Under the pieces are notes generated by a model, which saw only the letters and a program-made list of their open reading frames with translations, made no database searches and had not been told where the DNA came from. This document shows, piece after piece, positions 26,120 through 35,809 of a stretch of 64,000 nucleotides of DNA (position 1 is its first letter; each line of letters opens with the position of its first letter). The stretch spans positions 558,001 to 622,000 of the forward strand of contig NZ_JAUDRH010000001.1 in assembly GCF_030381805.1 (NCBI RefSeq). The letters run 5' to 3'. Position numbers and translations under genes: made by a program. The DNA is from Chlorogloeopsis sp. ULAP01. Its GTDB lineage: Bacteria > Cyanobacteriota > Cyanobacteriia > Cyanobacteriales > Nostocaceae.

Positions 26120-26529
26120 GCTTGGCTCTAGTGTGGAGAAAATCCAAGCTTCATACTAGACTGTATTCAATTCAAAAATTAATGCTTGGTTATGATTCAG
26201 TTTTGCGCAACACTATGGTAGTACAGCATTTGCTACCTAGGGTTGTTAACATAGCTCTTGAGTATAACGAGGCTACTTATGTTAGACAATTCCGAGAGAA
26301 ATTGCACAATTTGTTAGCGCTCATTACTTCTTTTTGTTATCAAGATATTCTTGTCTTTTGAAATTTAAGAACTTGTATTTCAAAATCTTTTACCTGAGCA
26401 AGTGTTTAAGATTGAAAAGCTTGTCAAGCGGTAGAGCTATATTATTCTTGAAATCCTTTTGTGTATCTTACGAAAATCTTACACGCACGTTATGTCCAAT
26501 TAATTTGTAGTTGCGATGGAAAAGCTGCC

Positions 26530-26823
26530 ATGGAGAGGCATCGAATTATGGTGATTGGTAGCAACGTTAGCACCGTGCAGCGCGTCAGCAGCTACTGTTT
26601 GAAAAAAAGTTTAGAAGTGTTCCCTTATTACGGTATTCCAAACAATGAAGAGGTTACTCTGTTCGCCCCTCACGTTTTTGTTTTATGTCTACCAATACTC
26701 GGAGATTTCCAGATATTTCAGCCCTACATTTTGTGGTCAGAGCAGCCCATGGATGAGGGTTTATCATCGGTTACCACACCTACAGAACTGTATACCCGTC
26801 TACAGGAATTCCTTTCTTACTAG
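26530..26823 (+). CDS. Small receiver-like protein of unknown function
   Basis: 97 residues from the ATG at 26530; the frame is open back to a GTG at 26461, but GGAAAAG lies just upstream of the ATG. The start RHRIMVIGSNVSTVQRVSSYC resembles the first strand and helix of a response-regulator receiver domain, but the acidic pocket is absent, and the phospho-acceptor position (after HVFVLCLP) has no Asp. It may be a pseudo-receiver. It converges on the response regulator gene 12 bases away. Function unknown; the association with the two-component pair is by position only. Confidence 0.5.
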   Translation: MERHRIMVIGSNVSTVQRVSSYCLKKSLEVFPYYGIPNNEEVTLFAPHVFVLCLPILGDFQIFQPYILWSEQPMDEGLSSVTTPTELYTRLQEFLSY

Positions 26824-26835
26824 TTTAAATTAAGT

Positions 26836-27516
26836 TTAAATTAAACCTTCACGCACAGCCAATGCTGCTGCTTGTACACGATCATCAACACTAAGTTTGT
26901 TAAGAACCATACGCACATAGGATTTGATTGTCCCTAGTGAAAGGTAGAGTTCTTCAGCTATTTCCTGATTCGAGTATCCTTTAGCAATTAACTTGAGAAT
27001 CTCACGCTCGCGGTTGCTGAGAATAGATTGTTGGAGTGTTTCAGAAGTAGGAGCTTGATGGTTAGAACTAACAGTAGGCTTGAGCATCCGGGCAACTTTC
27101 TGAGCGATATGAGGATCTAGATACGCACCACCCTGGAGGATTAATTGAATCACAGCAACAAGCTGTTCCCATTCAATCGTCTTCAGGCAGTAACCATCTG
27201 CCCCAGCAGCAAGCATTCCAATCACCTGCGTGTCGTCATCAAAAGCACTCAAGGCAAGAATACGGGTGGCAGTGCGATCGCTCTTAATCCTCTGTGTAGC
27301 TGTAATTCCATTCATGGCTGGTAAATCAATATCCATCAAAACTACATCCGGCTGAAGCTCGGCAGCTAATTCAATAGCTTGTGGCCCATCACCAGCCTCA
27401 CCAACTACACTAAAGCCAGGCTCTAAGGCAAATTGCCCCTTCATACCTCGACGTATCAAAGTATGATCATCAACAAGTAGAATCCGTACTGTTTTCTGTT
27501 CTTGCTTCTCAAGCAT
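26836..27516 (-). CDS. LuxR/NarL-type response regulator
   Basis: 226 residues. Receiver domain 10-~125 with acidic Asp16/Asp17, phospho-acceptor Asp62 (VLMDIDLP), Ser90 and Lys112; LuxR-type helix-turn-helix at ~165-226 with LSNREREILKLIAKGYSNQEIAEELYLS. It is the cytoplasmic partner of the histidine kinase five bases upstream. DNA targets are not known, but the position beside the EPS genes, whose promoters share a repeated GGAT motif, makes it a candidate activator of those promoters. Confidence 0.93.
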   Translation of the reverse strand: MLEKQEQKTVRILLVDDHTLIRRGMKGQFALEPGFSVVGEAGDGPQAIELAAELQPDVVLMDIDLPAMNGITATQRIKSDRTATRILALSAFDDDTQVIGMLAAGADGYCLKTIEWEQLVAVIQLILQGGAYLDPHIAQKVARMLKPTVSSNHQAPTSETLQQSILSNREREILKLIAKGYSNQEIAEELYLSLGTIKSYVRMVLNKLSVDDRVQAAALAVREGLI

Positions 27517-27521
27517 TACTA

Positions 27522-29018
27522 CTACTCCTCCCGTATCTGCTTTTCATACTTAGATGCAGCCTGAATTTTAGCTATTGGTAGGGTAAACCAGAAGGTACTA
27601 CCTTCTTTAAGGGTACTTTCGACACCAATCCTACCTCCGTGAGCTTCGACGATTTGACGACATAAGTACAAACCAAGTCCAGATTTGCCACGTCGCCCTC
27701 GTCCCTGAATGAAGCGGTGAAATAGGCGTTCTTTATCTTGTGGTGCAATTCCTGAACCATAATCTCGCACAGAAATCCTGACTTGGGTGTTTCCAAAAGA
27801 TGCTACTTGCAGAAAAATTTCCTTATCCGGTTCACTCACTCTGACAGCATTATCAAGTAGGTTTTGTACAACCCGCCTAATTTCTAATTCATCACCATAG
27901 ACAATCGGTAATGACTGAGAAATATTATAAACAAGGGTTGGCTCGCATTTAGAAGTAGCTTGTATCTGGGCAATTGCTTTGACAAAAATCCTTTCCCAAT
28001 TTAAAGGTTCATAGTTCAAGCGAGCGCCGTAACCAGCTTCATATCGAGAAACATCTAAAAGGGCTTCTACAAGCTTGAGAAGATCCTCATTAGCCTGGCG
28101 GAATTCTTGAAATACTTCTTTCCACACACAGCTTACAGAACCAAAAGCTCCTTTGAGCATACCGTCTAAAGTAGCGCGGGTTGCAAGCAAGGGGGTACGC
28201 AGATCGTGGGAAAGGGCAGAGATCATGTCCTCAAGCTGTTGATTCCGAACCTCAATACGTTGTTGTCGCTCTCTAGCCTGAGCCACCATTTCGTTGAGAA
28301 CTTCTGTTAGTTGACCAATTTCATCCGGAGAGGAATAGTCAAATCGAATGTCCATTTGACCTTTGCGCCAAACTTCTCCAACTTTTATCAACTTTCGTAA
28401 AGGAACTTCAACTCGTTGGTGTAAAAGCCGAATATTTAAGGTAATTCCTGCCACAATAACTACTGTGCAAAAAACATTCACAGCTATATTGATGTAATAA
28501 AGTTGCTGCAAACGATGTTTGCGTTCGCCCATCAGTAGCTCTTCGTGCATAAGCAAGATCCTAATCTGAGCGCGCAGAGAATCAAATAAGTTCTTTTCTG
28601 TCAAACTATTGGTGCTGGCAGAGTCAGAAAGCGTTCCTTGAGCTAGCTGGCTTTGCCAGCGACTATAAATATTTTTAATTCTGTCGAGTTGTTTAATTTG
28701 GGTTGAGTTATTTTGCAGGAGCCAATATAGACGATTGAGACTGCTACAGACGGCTATTTCTTCTTTTTGGTAGGCACCTTGTGAGGCTCTTTGCTCATCT
28801 ATTACGGCATTCAGCAGACGTTCTGCTTCACGCTCAACTAATAGAGTACGAGTTACTCGGTCGGCTGCATCTTGACTGAGCAATGCTATCCACAAATTTA
28901 AACATTGTTGTCCCACTATTAAAGATACCAGTATCAAAAAGCTGGTACATAATGGCGCAAATAAATGTTTTTTTGGAGTCGATGAAGCCAGGCAACGCAG
29001 TAACTTAATAGTGAACAC
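27522..29018 (-). CDS. Sensor histidine kinase with HAMP domain
   Basis: 498 residues, GTG start. Two transmembrane segments (~24-46 and ~177-198) enclose a ~130-residue periplasmic region, CHASE3-like and helical. HAMP domain ~200-252. Phospho-acceptor His271 in ALSHDLRTP; N box VVQNLLDNAVRVS; G boxes RDYGSGIAP and GKSGLGLYLCRQIVEAHGG. It should autophosphorylate and pass phosphate to the response regulator encoded just downstream; the two form an operon. The signal sensed is unknown. Confidence 0.93.
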   Translation of the reverse strand: MFTIKLLRCLASSTPKKHLFAPLCTSFLILVSLIVGQQCLNLWIALLSQDAADRVTRTLLVEREAERLLNAVIDEQRASQGAYQKEEIAVCSSLNRLYWLLQNNSTQIKQLDRIKNIYSRWQSQLAQGTLSDSASTNSLTEKNLFDSLRAQIRILLMHEELLMGERKHRLQQLYYINIAVNVFCTVVIVAGITLNIRLLHQRVEVPLRKLIKVGEVWRKGQMDIRFDYSSPDEIGQLTEVLNEMVAQARERQQRIEVRNQQLEDMISALSHDLRTPLLATRATLDGMLKGAFGSVSCVWKEVFQEFRQANEDLLKLVEALLDVSRYEAGYGARLNYEPLNWERIFVKAIAQIQATSKCEPTLVYNISQSLPIVYGDELEIRRVVQNLLDNAVRVSEPDKEIFLQVASFGNTQVRISVRDYGSGIAPQDKERLFHRFIQGRGRRGKSGLGLYLCRQIVEAHGGRIGVESTLKEGSTFWFTLPIAKIQAASKYEKQIREE

Positions 29019-30046
29019 TATCTGACAGGTTTCTGAGCTTAATTAAATGAATAACAGATAGATGAGTGACGTATTTATTGTTACAAATCTATCAGCAAAT
29101 ATCAGGTTTTTCACAGCAGTCATCATACTTGTTAATTGATTAACCAGGGTTGCGCATTGGTACATAATACTACACGCAGCCATATTTCTGCTCCAATCAT
29201 AGCCTTATTTATAAGAAGGCTGCTTGAGATAAGAATCTACAAGCAAAATTTATGAAAAAATTCATAGCGCTAATCATGTAGACAATTGGGAACATTATTA
29301 CAAAGCTACGTATTTAAGTAAACGTTTACATGACTAGATATTTTTTGGCTATATATCTAAAGTAATAAACTTTAGGCTTTATTTATACATTTCTAGTAAA
29401 TGAATTGAAGTAAAATATAACACTTAAATTATTAACTTGATTTCTGTAAGTTATTTTGTGAGTTAATGCCTATATTAGAATTACTTCAGCTTGATTAGAG
29501 TAATTATTTCAGTATTTATAACAGTAATAGAGGTAAATAAAATTATAATGATTAAAATCAATTTAATCTACTTATGTATTATTAATACATAGTCAAAATA
29601 GGTAAATTATTAATCCTTCCTTGGCTCTATGCGATCCTACGTAATCACTTTTGTAAAGATTTGATTTTGCTACTTAAAAACTATAGTGCTTCTGTAAAGA
29701 TTTGATGTTGTGGCTACAACCCGATTAGCTTCACAATTAAATAACTAAATAAAAATTGCTATTTAGTAAATCAAGCTGGGAAGTGCTAAATTTCAAATCA
29801 CCGCGATCGCACAAAGATTTAGAGAGAGGATTTAGCAAATTAGCAATGACGAATCGTACATTAGTACTGCTTACTAATTTTTTATTGATGCACAAAAGCT
29901 GTGGCAGTTACTGAAGTGATTACATAGATGAAAAATAGACACGGCAGCCGCTTTGAATGCAAAAAGTGTAGCGATTGAAGCCTCTTAGCTATAAACTGCC
30001 GTTCTAGAAAAGGGGTAATAGTTTGAGAATGAGCAATTCACAGTCA
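29019..30046. other. Long AT-rich intergenic region
   Basis: About 1 kb without a convincing gene. The only repeat noticed is TGTAAAGATTTGAT, present twice (29652-29665 and 29693-29706). One HIP1 octamer near 29803. It should contain the kinase promoter at its left end. Confidence 0.4.
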
Positions 30047-31069
30047 TTAACTAGACTGATCTTGTAAAATCCGACGCTTTTGATTTGCCCCTGTACTTTT
30101 TAAAGCAATAGACTCGATGGAGTTATAAAAAGACTCAGGTAATAGTACAAGAAGATATGCCGCAGCTAAAGTTAAAAGAGTGCGGCGTGGCTCCTCAATT
30201 AAAATACGCCAATTAGTTGCCAAAGCTTGGTTCATCATTTTTACAGCCATAGAACCATCTTGCAAACGCACTGCCCTGCGAGCCAAATAACGCATTATAT
30301 AGGCTCTAGCTAATGGTTCCCATTTATCAACTATTTCTGGGGCATAAGAGCGTGTCTTTTGCATAACTTTTTCCCAAAAATCGAACTGCTTAAGCATATT
30401 CGATGACAGTCCGCCCGAATTTACCCGATATAAAGTTAAAGCTTCAGGAATGCCCTCCATCTGCCAATTTGTTTGAATTCCGATCCGAATCCAACATTCA
30501 ATGTCTTCACATTGGCGGAAACTTTCATCAAAGTAAAAATCTTCTAAACAACCATAGATGTTATCTTGGTATTTTATATCTTCAAAAACTTCCTTTCTAA
30601 TCACCGGAGCAGAGCCATTACCAATAGGATTGCGGCAAAGTAAGTGGGGTACGGTAATACCTTTTAGCTTAGGCATTTGATATGTCCCCAGAGGTTCTCC
30701 AGCCTCATTGACAAAGGCAGAACGGCTAAAGCTAATACCGACATTTGGTAGCTTTTCTAAATGAGCAACGTGTTTTTCTAGCTTTTCTGGCACCCACAAA
30801 TCATCTCCGTCCAAAAAGGCTAAATATTCCCCTTGAGCGTGTCTAATTCCAGTATTTCTAGCTCCAGCTAGTCCTCGATTTCCCTGACGAATAATTTTAA
30901 TTCTCGGATCTGTAAATTGCTCACAAATCTCTACACTTCTGTCAGGCGAGGCGTCATCAATAATGAGAAGCTCGAAATTTTTATAGGTCTGATCGAGAAC
31001 AGATTGGACTGTAGCAGCTATGTACTTCTCGACTCCATAAACTGGAACAATTACAGAAACTTTTTTCAT
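30047..31069 (-). CDS. Family 2 glycosyltransferase
   Basis: 340 residues. GT-A fold with VSVIVPVYG at the start, IIDDASPD (37-43) and DGDD (87-90) for the nucleotide-sugar and metal, then the acceptor-side LED-like CLEDFYFDESFRQCEDIECWIRI region. A C-terminal ~80 residues are helical with a hydrophobic stretch (~305-325, TLLTLAAAYLLVLLPESFY), suggesting membrane attachment. Sugar specificity cannot be read. Promoter module B lies about 100 bases upstream. Confidence 0.9.
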   Translation of the reverse strand: MKKVSVIVPVYGVEKYIAATVQSVLDQTYKNFELLIIDDASPDRSVEICEQFTDPRIKIIRQGNRGLAGARNTGIRHAQGEYLAFLDGDDLWVPEKLEKHVAHLEKLPNVGISFSRSAFVNEAGEPLGTYQMPKLKGITVPHLLCRNPIGNGSAPVIRKEVFEDIKYQDNIYGCLEDFYFDESFRQCEDIECWIRIGIQTNWQMEGIPEALTLYRVNSGGLSSNMLKQFDFWEKVMQKTRSYAPEIVDKWEPLARAYIMRYLARRAVRLQDGSMAVKMMNQALATNWRILIEEPRRTLLTLAAAYLLVLLPESFYNSIESIALKSTGANQKRRILQDQSS

Positions 31070-31486
31070 TATTTTAACGACTAAGCTTTAATTGAGGATG
31101 ACTTTAATTTTTAGTCACAACTTTAGCTGTACTATGAGTAGGGTAATTATTAATATATTTATGGAGATACTACCTGTAGGCTATGATCGCAACTTTTACT
31201 GATAGCATCCTAGAGAGTTAAAAATTATCCACTTGGCTATCCACTAAGTAGTGGTGTACATAGAGCGCCAAAAATACGAATATATTTCAAAAACAGTCTC
31301 TACTAGCCTTAAGTACAGGACAAAGAGTTTTAGAGTACATACTTAGCAGCAATGAAATCGCCAATCTTGAAATAACCGAAGACTGACTGCTCAATCTATT
31401 ATCTAAAGCCACTATATCAAAACTGTCTTACCAGCAGATTTTGGAGCGAAAACTGTTTTGCAATATACCTTACTAAGTTCAGTGGG
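31070..31486. other. Intergenic region between divergent transferase genes
   Basis: Carries promoter module B (31167-31242). The rest is AT-rich with no gene; the right end must hold the promoter of the GT61 gene. Confidence 0.5.
31167..31242 (-). promoter_or_regulatory. EPS promoter module B (TAGTAT box plus three GGAT boxes)
   Basis: Minus-strand reading: GGATAG (31237-31242), GGATA (31226-31230; 12 bases from the previous), GGATG (31206-31210; 20 bases), and TAGTAT (31167-31172; 39 bases). It matches modules A and C in order and spacing; the TAGTAT box is about 100 bases from the ATG of the GT2 gene at 31069. Confidence 0.65.
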
Positions 31487-32731
31487 ATGATCGCTATGCT
31501 CAAAAAACAACTAAAAAAAATTAAAGTGCTCAGAGAGTTAAATCGTGTACTTTACAGAATGGGCATTAAAGCTAAACTTCGTAAACCTTTAATAGATATT
31601 TTATTAAAATCAAAAAGACTAAAAGAATTGAATCGTAGAGATTTAATAATAAGAGCAGATAATTGCTATGAGTATCATTCTCCAGAAACTTTAAACTTAG
31701 TGAAGGCATATTACTTAGAAGACACACCTTCTAATGTAAAAGAAGAGTTAAAACCTCAAAAAGATAAGATATCAAGCTCTTATGTTTTTGAAATTAATAA
31801 CATCTATTTGATAGGAAAATATACTGTTGGTTTAACTGAGCAGGGAGAATTTATAAGAGAAACTAGTGTTCCTTATTATAGTAACAATGTATATTGGCAT
31901 ACAGCAGATAGTCTTTCTTTAAGAGCATTAACATCATATTATTTTTCAAAATCATCTAAAGAGTTGCCTGTTGCCTGTTCTTTAATCAACAGTTGGAATC
32001 ATAATAACTACTATCAGTGGATGATAAATACATTAACTAAATTGGAAGGAATAAAATATTATGAAAATAAGACAGGTTTAAAAGTTCCTCTAATTATTCA
32101 TAATCAACCAAATAAATGGCAGATAGAATCACTCAAATATTTAGGATATCAAGAAGAAGATTTTATCTTTTGGAGAAATCAAAAGACATTAGTAAGAAAT
32201 CTCATCGTACCTAGCTTCCGAAACCTATATCTAGATGAGAATATATACAGTGGATATACTTCTCCTCAAGGTTTAACATGGTTGGCAGAAGAACTAAAAC
32301 GATATGTTCGTAAAAATTACACTTCAATTACAGATGTACATCCCTATGTTTATGTTTCTCGAAGAAAAGCAGTAGGCAGGCGGATATTAAATGAATCTGA
32401 AGTAGCCGAGTGTCTACAGTCTTATAATTTTAGGAGTTATGTACTAGAAGAGTTAAATTTAGCTGAACAAATAAACTTGTTTTCTCAAGCAAAATTTGTC
32501 ATTGCGCCACATGGAGCAGGATTAAGTAATATTATATTTAGTACAAATTCTAAAGTAATTGAAATCTGCGGTGAAACCCCACCAACCCTTAACTTTGCAG
32601 GAATAGCTAGAACTTTAGGATTCCAGTACGGTTGTTTAACAAATCCTAATAATAGTAATTTGAGTAAAAACGATGGAAATATCCAAGTTGATATCAAAAG
32701 GTTGAGTACTATGATAGATATGTTAATTTAA
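31487..32731 (+). CDS. Family 61 glycosyltransferase (DUF563 type)
   Basis: 414 residues. C-terminal blocks are characteristic of GT61: YVSRRKAVGRRILNESEV (~285-302), LNLAEQINLFSQAKFVIAPHGAGLSNIIF (~323-351), and SKVIEICGE. The N-terminal ~40 residues are Lys/Leu-rich. Many bacterial members add xylose or other sugars to capsules and EPS. The gene is unusually AT-rich (Asn/Lys/Ile-rich) compared with the housekeeping genes here, hinting at transfer. It converges with the flippase gene across a palindromic terminator. Confidence 0.88.
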   Translation: MIAMLKKQLKKIKVLRELNRVLYRMGIKAKLRKPLIDILLKSKRLKELNRRDLIIRADNCYEYHSPETLNLVKAYYLEDTPSNVKEELKPQKDKISSSYVFEINNIYLIGKYTVGLTEQGEFIRETSVPYYSNNVYWHTADSLSLRALTSYYFSKSSKELPVACSLINSWNHNNYYQWMINTLTKLEGIKYYENKTGLKVPLIIHNQPNKWQIESLKYLGYQEEDFIFWRNQKTLVRNLIVPSFRNLYLDENIYSGYTSPQGLTWLAEELKRYVRKNYTSITDVHPYVYVSRRKAVGRRILNESEVAECLQSYNFRSYVLEELNLAEQINLFSQAKFVIAPHGAGLSNIIFSTNSKVIEICGETPPTLNFAGIARTLGFQYGCLTNPNNSNLSKNDGNIQVDIKRLSTMIDMLI

Positions 32732-32763
32732 TCTTAAATACAAGAGGTAGATTTGCGATTATT

Positions 32764-32792
32764 ATTACCTAGAAAATTATTTTCTAGGTAAT
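32764..32792. terminator. Bidirectional terminator-like palindrome
   Basis: ATTACCTAGAAAAT (32764-32777) and ATTTTCTAGGTAAT (32779-32792) are perfectly complementary across one base. It lies between the convergent GT61 and flippase genes, with A/T-rich flanks on both sides, as expected for a shared terminator. Confidence 0.75.
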
Positions 32793-32829
32793 GATTGACT
32801 TTATACAAAATTTTGTTTGTCACAGTTAC

Positions 32830-34110
32830 CTATGACTTTAATCTTGTTAATGTAAGGCTAGAGTTTTTTCTGAAAATATTTCTAATAGCCCAGACACTAA
32901 AAATAGAATTAACTAGTAACTGACAAATTAGTACAGCTGCGGCTACCCATATTATTCCAAATTTAACCGCTATTAACAAAGCTATAGTAAATAATTCAGT
33001 ATAAATAAAGCTGTAGTAAAGATTGATTTGAGTTTTACCTACGGCATTTAGTAACTGACTGGCAGTATTGTAAAGGGGAAGTGCCAGAGCTGAAAGACAA
33101 ATAAGTATCAAAATTGGCACAGCCGATACCCATTTTTGACCAAAAACAATCGGTACATAAAAGGGAGCTAAACTTGACTGCAAAAGAATCAGCGGAACTA
33201 CAACAGTAGAAGTTGATTTAAGACTACTAAAATATCTCTGTTTGAGCTGCTCAAAGTTCCCACGGACTTCGCAAAGATGAGGGAACAAAGCAGCAGTGCA
33301 TGCATTTACCACATTTTGACTAATTCCTAATCCAGCATTGAAAGCGAAATAATAAATTCCTAGTGCATCAAGTCCTAGAAAACGACCAATGATTAAGTAG
33401 TCTATATTAGATCTGAGTCTACCTAGTAATTCAACGCCAAGTATATCTTTACCAAAATCAATAATTTCACGCCACTTCTCAAGCTTAAAAGACTTTGGAG
33501 GCCGCCAAGAATTATTTTTAAGCATAACTACTATCCATACTGGAGTGCTTAAAACAATTGGTATAACTACAGCCCACATTCCTAATCCCATTACAGCTAG
33601 AGCAATTGTCAAAATGTTGCCAATCAACGACTGAATGACATTGCATAATGCTGCTATCTTGAGTCGATTCTCTCGCTCAATTAATGCGCTTTGAACCAGA
33701 AAAACTGGTAACATCAAGTAAAATAAAGCGCTAAAACAAATAGGTAAAATAATTTGTTGATCCTTATAAAACCAAGCAATTGGAAAGGCAGCAATACATT
33801 GGATAACAAAAAGAGAACCACACAAAATCCAATTCAACCAATATGATGTATCACAAATTGTTGGTAAATCTTTTTGATTAGCTTGAATTATCTTAGGCCC
33901 AATTCCAGAACGAAGAGCAAAAACTTTTGCGAATTCATTGGAAGTCATTACGATCGCTACCAATCCATAATCATGGGGACTAAATGTACGAGCTAAAGTA
34001 AAAGTTGTCCCCAAGCGAAAGATACGATTGGCTAGCTCTGCTCCGCCTAGCCAACCAACATTACGAATAAATTGATTGCTTAATTTTTGTCTTAACTTAT
34101 TGATCAGCAT
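32830..34110 (-). CDS. Wzx-type polysaccharide flippase (MOP/RfbX superfamily)
   Basis: 426 residues with about 12 predicted membrane segments, for example around IVMTSNEFAKVFALRSG, LFVIQCIAAFPIAWFY, and LFTIALLIAVKFGIIWVAAAVLI. The start VGWLGGAELANRIFRLGTTFTLARTFSPHDYGL is typical of the oligosaccharide flippase/lipopolysaccharide-export family, which moves lipid-linked repeat units across the cytoplasmic membrane. Wzy-type polymerase and Wzz-like genes lie upstream on the same strand, so a Wzx/Wzy route is likely. Confidence 0.88.
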   Translation of the reverse strand: MLINKLRQKLSNQFIRNVGWLGGAELANRIFRLGTTFTLARTFSPHDYGLVAIVMTSNEFAKVFALRSGIGPKIIQANQKDLPTICDTSYWLNWILCGSLFVIQCIAAFPIAWFYKDQQIILPICFSALFYLMLPVFLVQSALIERENRLKIAALCNVIQSLIGNILTIALAVMGLGMWAVVIPIVLSTPVWIVVMLKNNSWRPPKSFKLEKWREIIDFGKDILGVELLGRLRSNIDYLIIGRFLGLDALGIYYFAFNAGLGISQNVVNACTAALFPHLCEVRGNFEQLKQRYFSSLKSTSTVVVPLILLQSSLAPFYVPIVFGQKWVSAVPILILICLSALALPLYNTASQLLNAVGKTQINLYYSFIYTELFTIALLIAVKFGIIWVAAAVLICQLLVNSIFSVWAIRNIFRKNSSLTLTRLKS

Positions 34111-34534
34111 TCGATTACCTGATAAAGGATAAATTTAAAATTACTTCAACTACTCAAGATGAGGAAATTAGAAGAAACGAAAAATATCTGTAAAATTCAT
34201 TGAATCATTAGGCCTTTATCAAGGAAACTTTATGAATTGGAAATAATTCTTGAATTCGACATATTAAACTAAAATAGTCAATATCAATATAATTAATTTT
34301 GGTATTGATAAGATTACTTTTTATAACGATTAACGTATCTTGTACAGTCTATCATCAAAGTTGCTTGATTTAACAACAATATTTTCTGGAAACTACAAAG
34401 ATGCGTTAAAGACATTTTAAATTTAATCAAAAGATTTCAAATGAATTAATATAGCCCTTTCCCAACTACTCTGATAGTGAAAAAGATTTGTAAAACAGAG
34501 CTGAAAAACAATTACCTATAGGTTTATTAGAAAT
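34111..34534. other. Intergenic region
   Basis: AT-rich gap between the flippase and the GH5 genes, which are on the same strand. I see no gene, strong hairpin or repeat; a promoter for the flippase may be here. Confidence 0.35.
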
Positions 34535-35665
34535 TTAGGGACGTATTAAAGGTTTAAGACCAAGAGCTTGCATAATTTCTTGATCGCGTAAATTTAAGCG
34601 GAACCATTGATTCCAACCAATATTATAAGATTCTAAGATTTGTCTAACATCTCTTAAATAGCGAAGCATCGAATCTCTGGGAACACTTGCCGTTTGTATG
34701 ACTCCAAATTCATTACATATAACAGGAACACCATTAGATTTTGCCCATTTTGCCACTAACGACAACTCATTTACTAACTTAACTTTATTCCATTGTTCCT
34801 TACCATAATTTTCTACTCCCCATCTAGCTTGGGGATCTCCAATTTTATTTAATAAAGGTGCAACTGCTTTTGGATTAGAAGGGTAAGGGATTCCTTTCAT
34901 ATATTTCAAAGCTTCCCATCCCCAGGTAGCTCCTTGATGTGTAAAAACAAATGGTTCATAAAAGTGAAAGTTATATACTACATTTTTATCTTTGACAATT
35001 TCAGTTTTGAGAAGAGCTCGAAGGTTATTCCAATGTCTTTTAGTCACTCTTAAGTTAGAACTTGCAATAATTGTATGCTTTGGTGCGTATGAACGGATTG
35101 TTGAAATTAGTCGAGGTTGAATTTGATTCCAAACATGAGGTGTTTCTGCTGAAGGTTCGTTTAAGACTTCCAAAAATACTTTTTCTGGATTGGTGTTGTT
35201 AAAGTGAGTAGCGAAAGCTTTGAAGAAAGCTAAATACTTTGTAACGGCAGCAGGATTTGAATACAATTCTTCTGGAGCATCAAAAGGACACACAGTAATT
35301 CCTAGTCCTACTTTCATGTGCATTTGAACAATTGTGTCCAAAGCAGTAAGGTATTCTTTCTTTAATACATTAGGATTTTTATCATCAAAAAAATTAGATA
35401 AAACAATAGGTAGCCTCGTGTAAGTCAAACCTAAACGTTTATATTGCAATAAAGTTGTATATAGATTGTCTTGTCCCTGTGCAAATTCAACTACCCGTCG
35501 GCGTCCAAGATTGAAACCTTTAGATAGCGTCCTTAAGCGGTTAGGTTTAACTATAGATTTAGGATGATTAGTTGCTTTTACAAGAGTGCATTTGGGAGCT
35601 GTAAGTCCACAGCAGAGGGAGAGAAGTCCCAATCGTAGAAACTTAGAGCGCGATAAAGTACTCAT
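34535..35665 (-). CDS. Exported family 5 glycoside hydrolase (endo-glycanase)
   Basis: 376 residues. N-terminal signal sequence SKFLRLGLLSLCCGL. GH5 catalytic acids: general acid/base Glu170 in VLNEP and nucleophile Glu319 in VICNEFGV; the stretch ITVCPFDA and NFHFYEPFVFTHQG are also typical. It should hydrolyse beta-glucan or a mannan in the periplasm or outside. Location between the polymerase and flippase genes suggests trimming or quality control of the polysaccharide, as BcsZ does in cellulose operons (analogy). It is unlikely to be purely catabolic. Confidence 0.88.
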   Translation of the reverse strand: MSTLSRSKFLRLGLLSLCCGLTAPKCTLVKATNHPKSIVKPNRLRTLSKGFNLGRRRVVEFAQGQDNLYTTLLQYKRLGLTYTRLPIVLSNFFDDKNPNVLKKEYLTALDTIVQMHMKVGLGITVCPFDAPEELYSNPAAVTKYLAFFKAFATHFNNTNPEKVFLEVLNEPSAETPHVWNQIQPRLISTIRSYAPKHTIIASSNLRVTKRHWNNLRALLKTEIVKDKNVVYNFHFYEPFVFTHQGATWGWEALKYMKGIPYPSNPKAVAPLLNKIGDPQARWGVENYGKEQWNKVKLVNELSLVAKWAKSNGVPVICNEFGVIQTASVPRDSMLRYLRDVRQILESYNIGWNQWFRLNLRDQEIMQALGLKPLIRP

Positions 35666-35809
35666 AGAGGTATTTTTATAATTTTAGAAAATAAATCATG
35701 TATTTGTTTTTTGTAAAAAGTTACAAACTAACTATAATTATTAACTTATTTTTAAAAAAAATTAATTTTACTGCGTAATAATATGAAATTTATTTAAATG
35801 AATAATAAA

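Larger units (their letters stand above)
25759..26529. other. Intergenic region holding the wecG leader and promoter module
   Basis: Contains the hairpin at 25782-25835 and promoter module A at 26040-26119 (own entries). The remaining sequence, including a weak ORF on the plus strand, has no convincing coding character. Confidence 0.5.

Noticed and set aside
26122..26361. 79-residue frame with a TTG start
   Set aside because: No ribosome site, begins directly at promoter module A; likely chance.
29014..29030. ACTATCTGACAGGTT, resembling the TAGTAT box of the EPS modules, at the kinase start
   Set aside because: The GGAT boxes are missing at the expected distances and the sequence overlaps the GTG start codon.
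29652..29706. TGTAAAGATTTGAT present twice, 41 bases apart
   Set aside because: Short, AT-rich and not linked to any gene start; could be chance.
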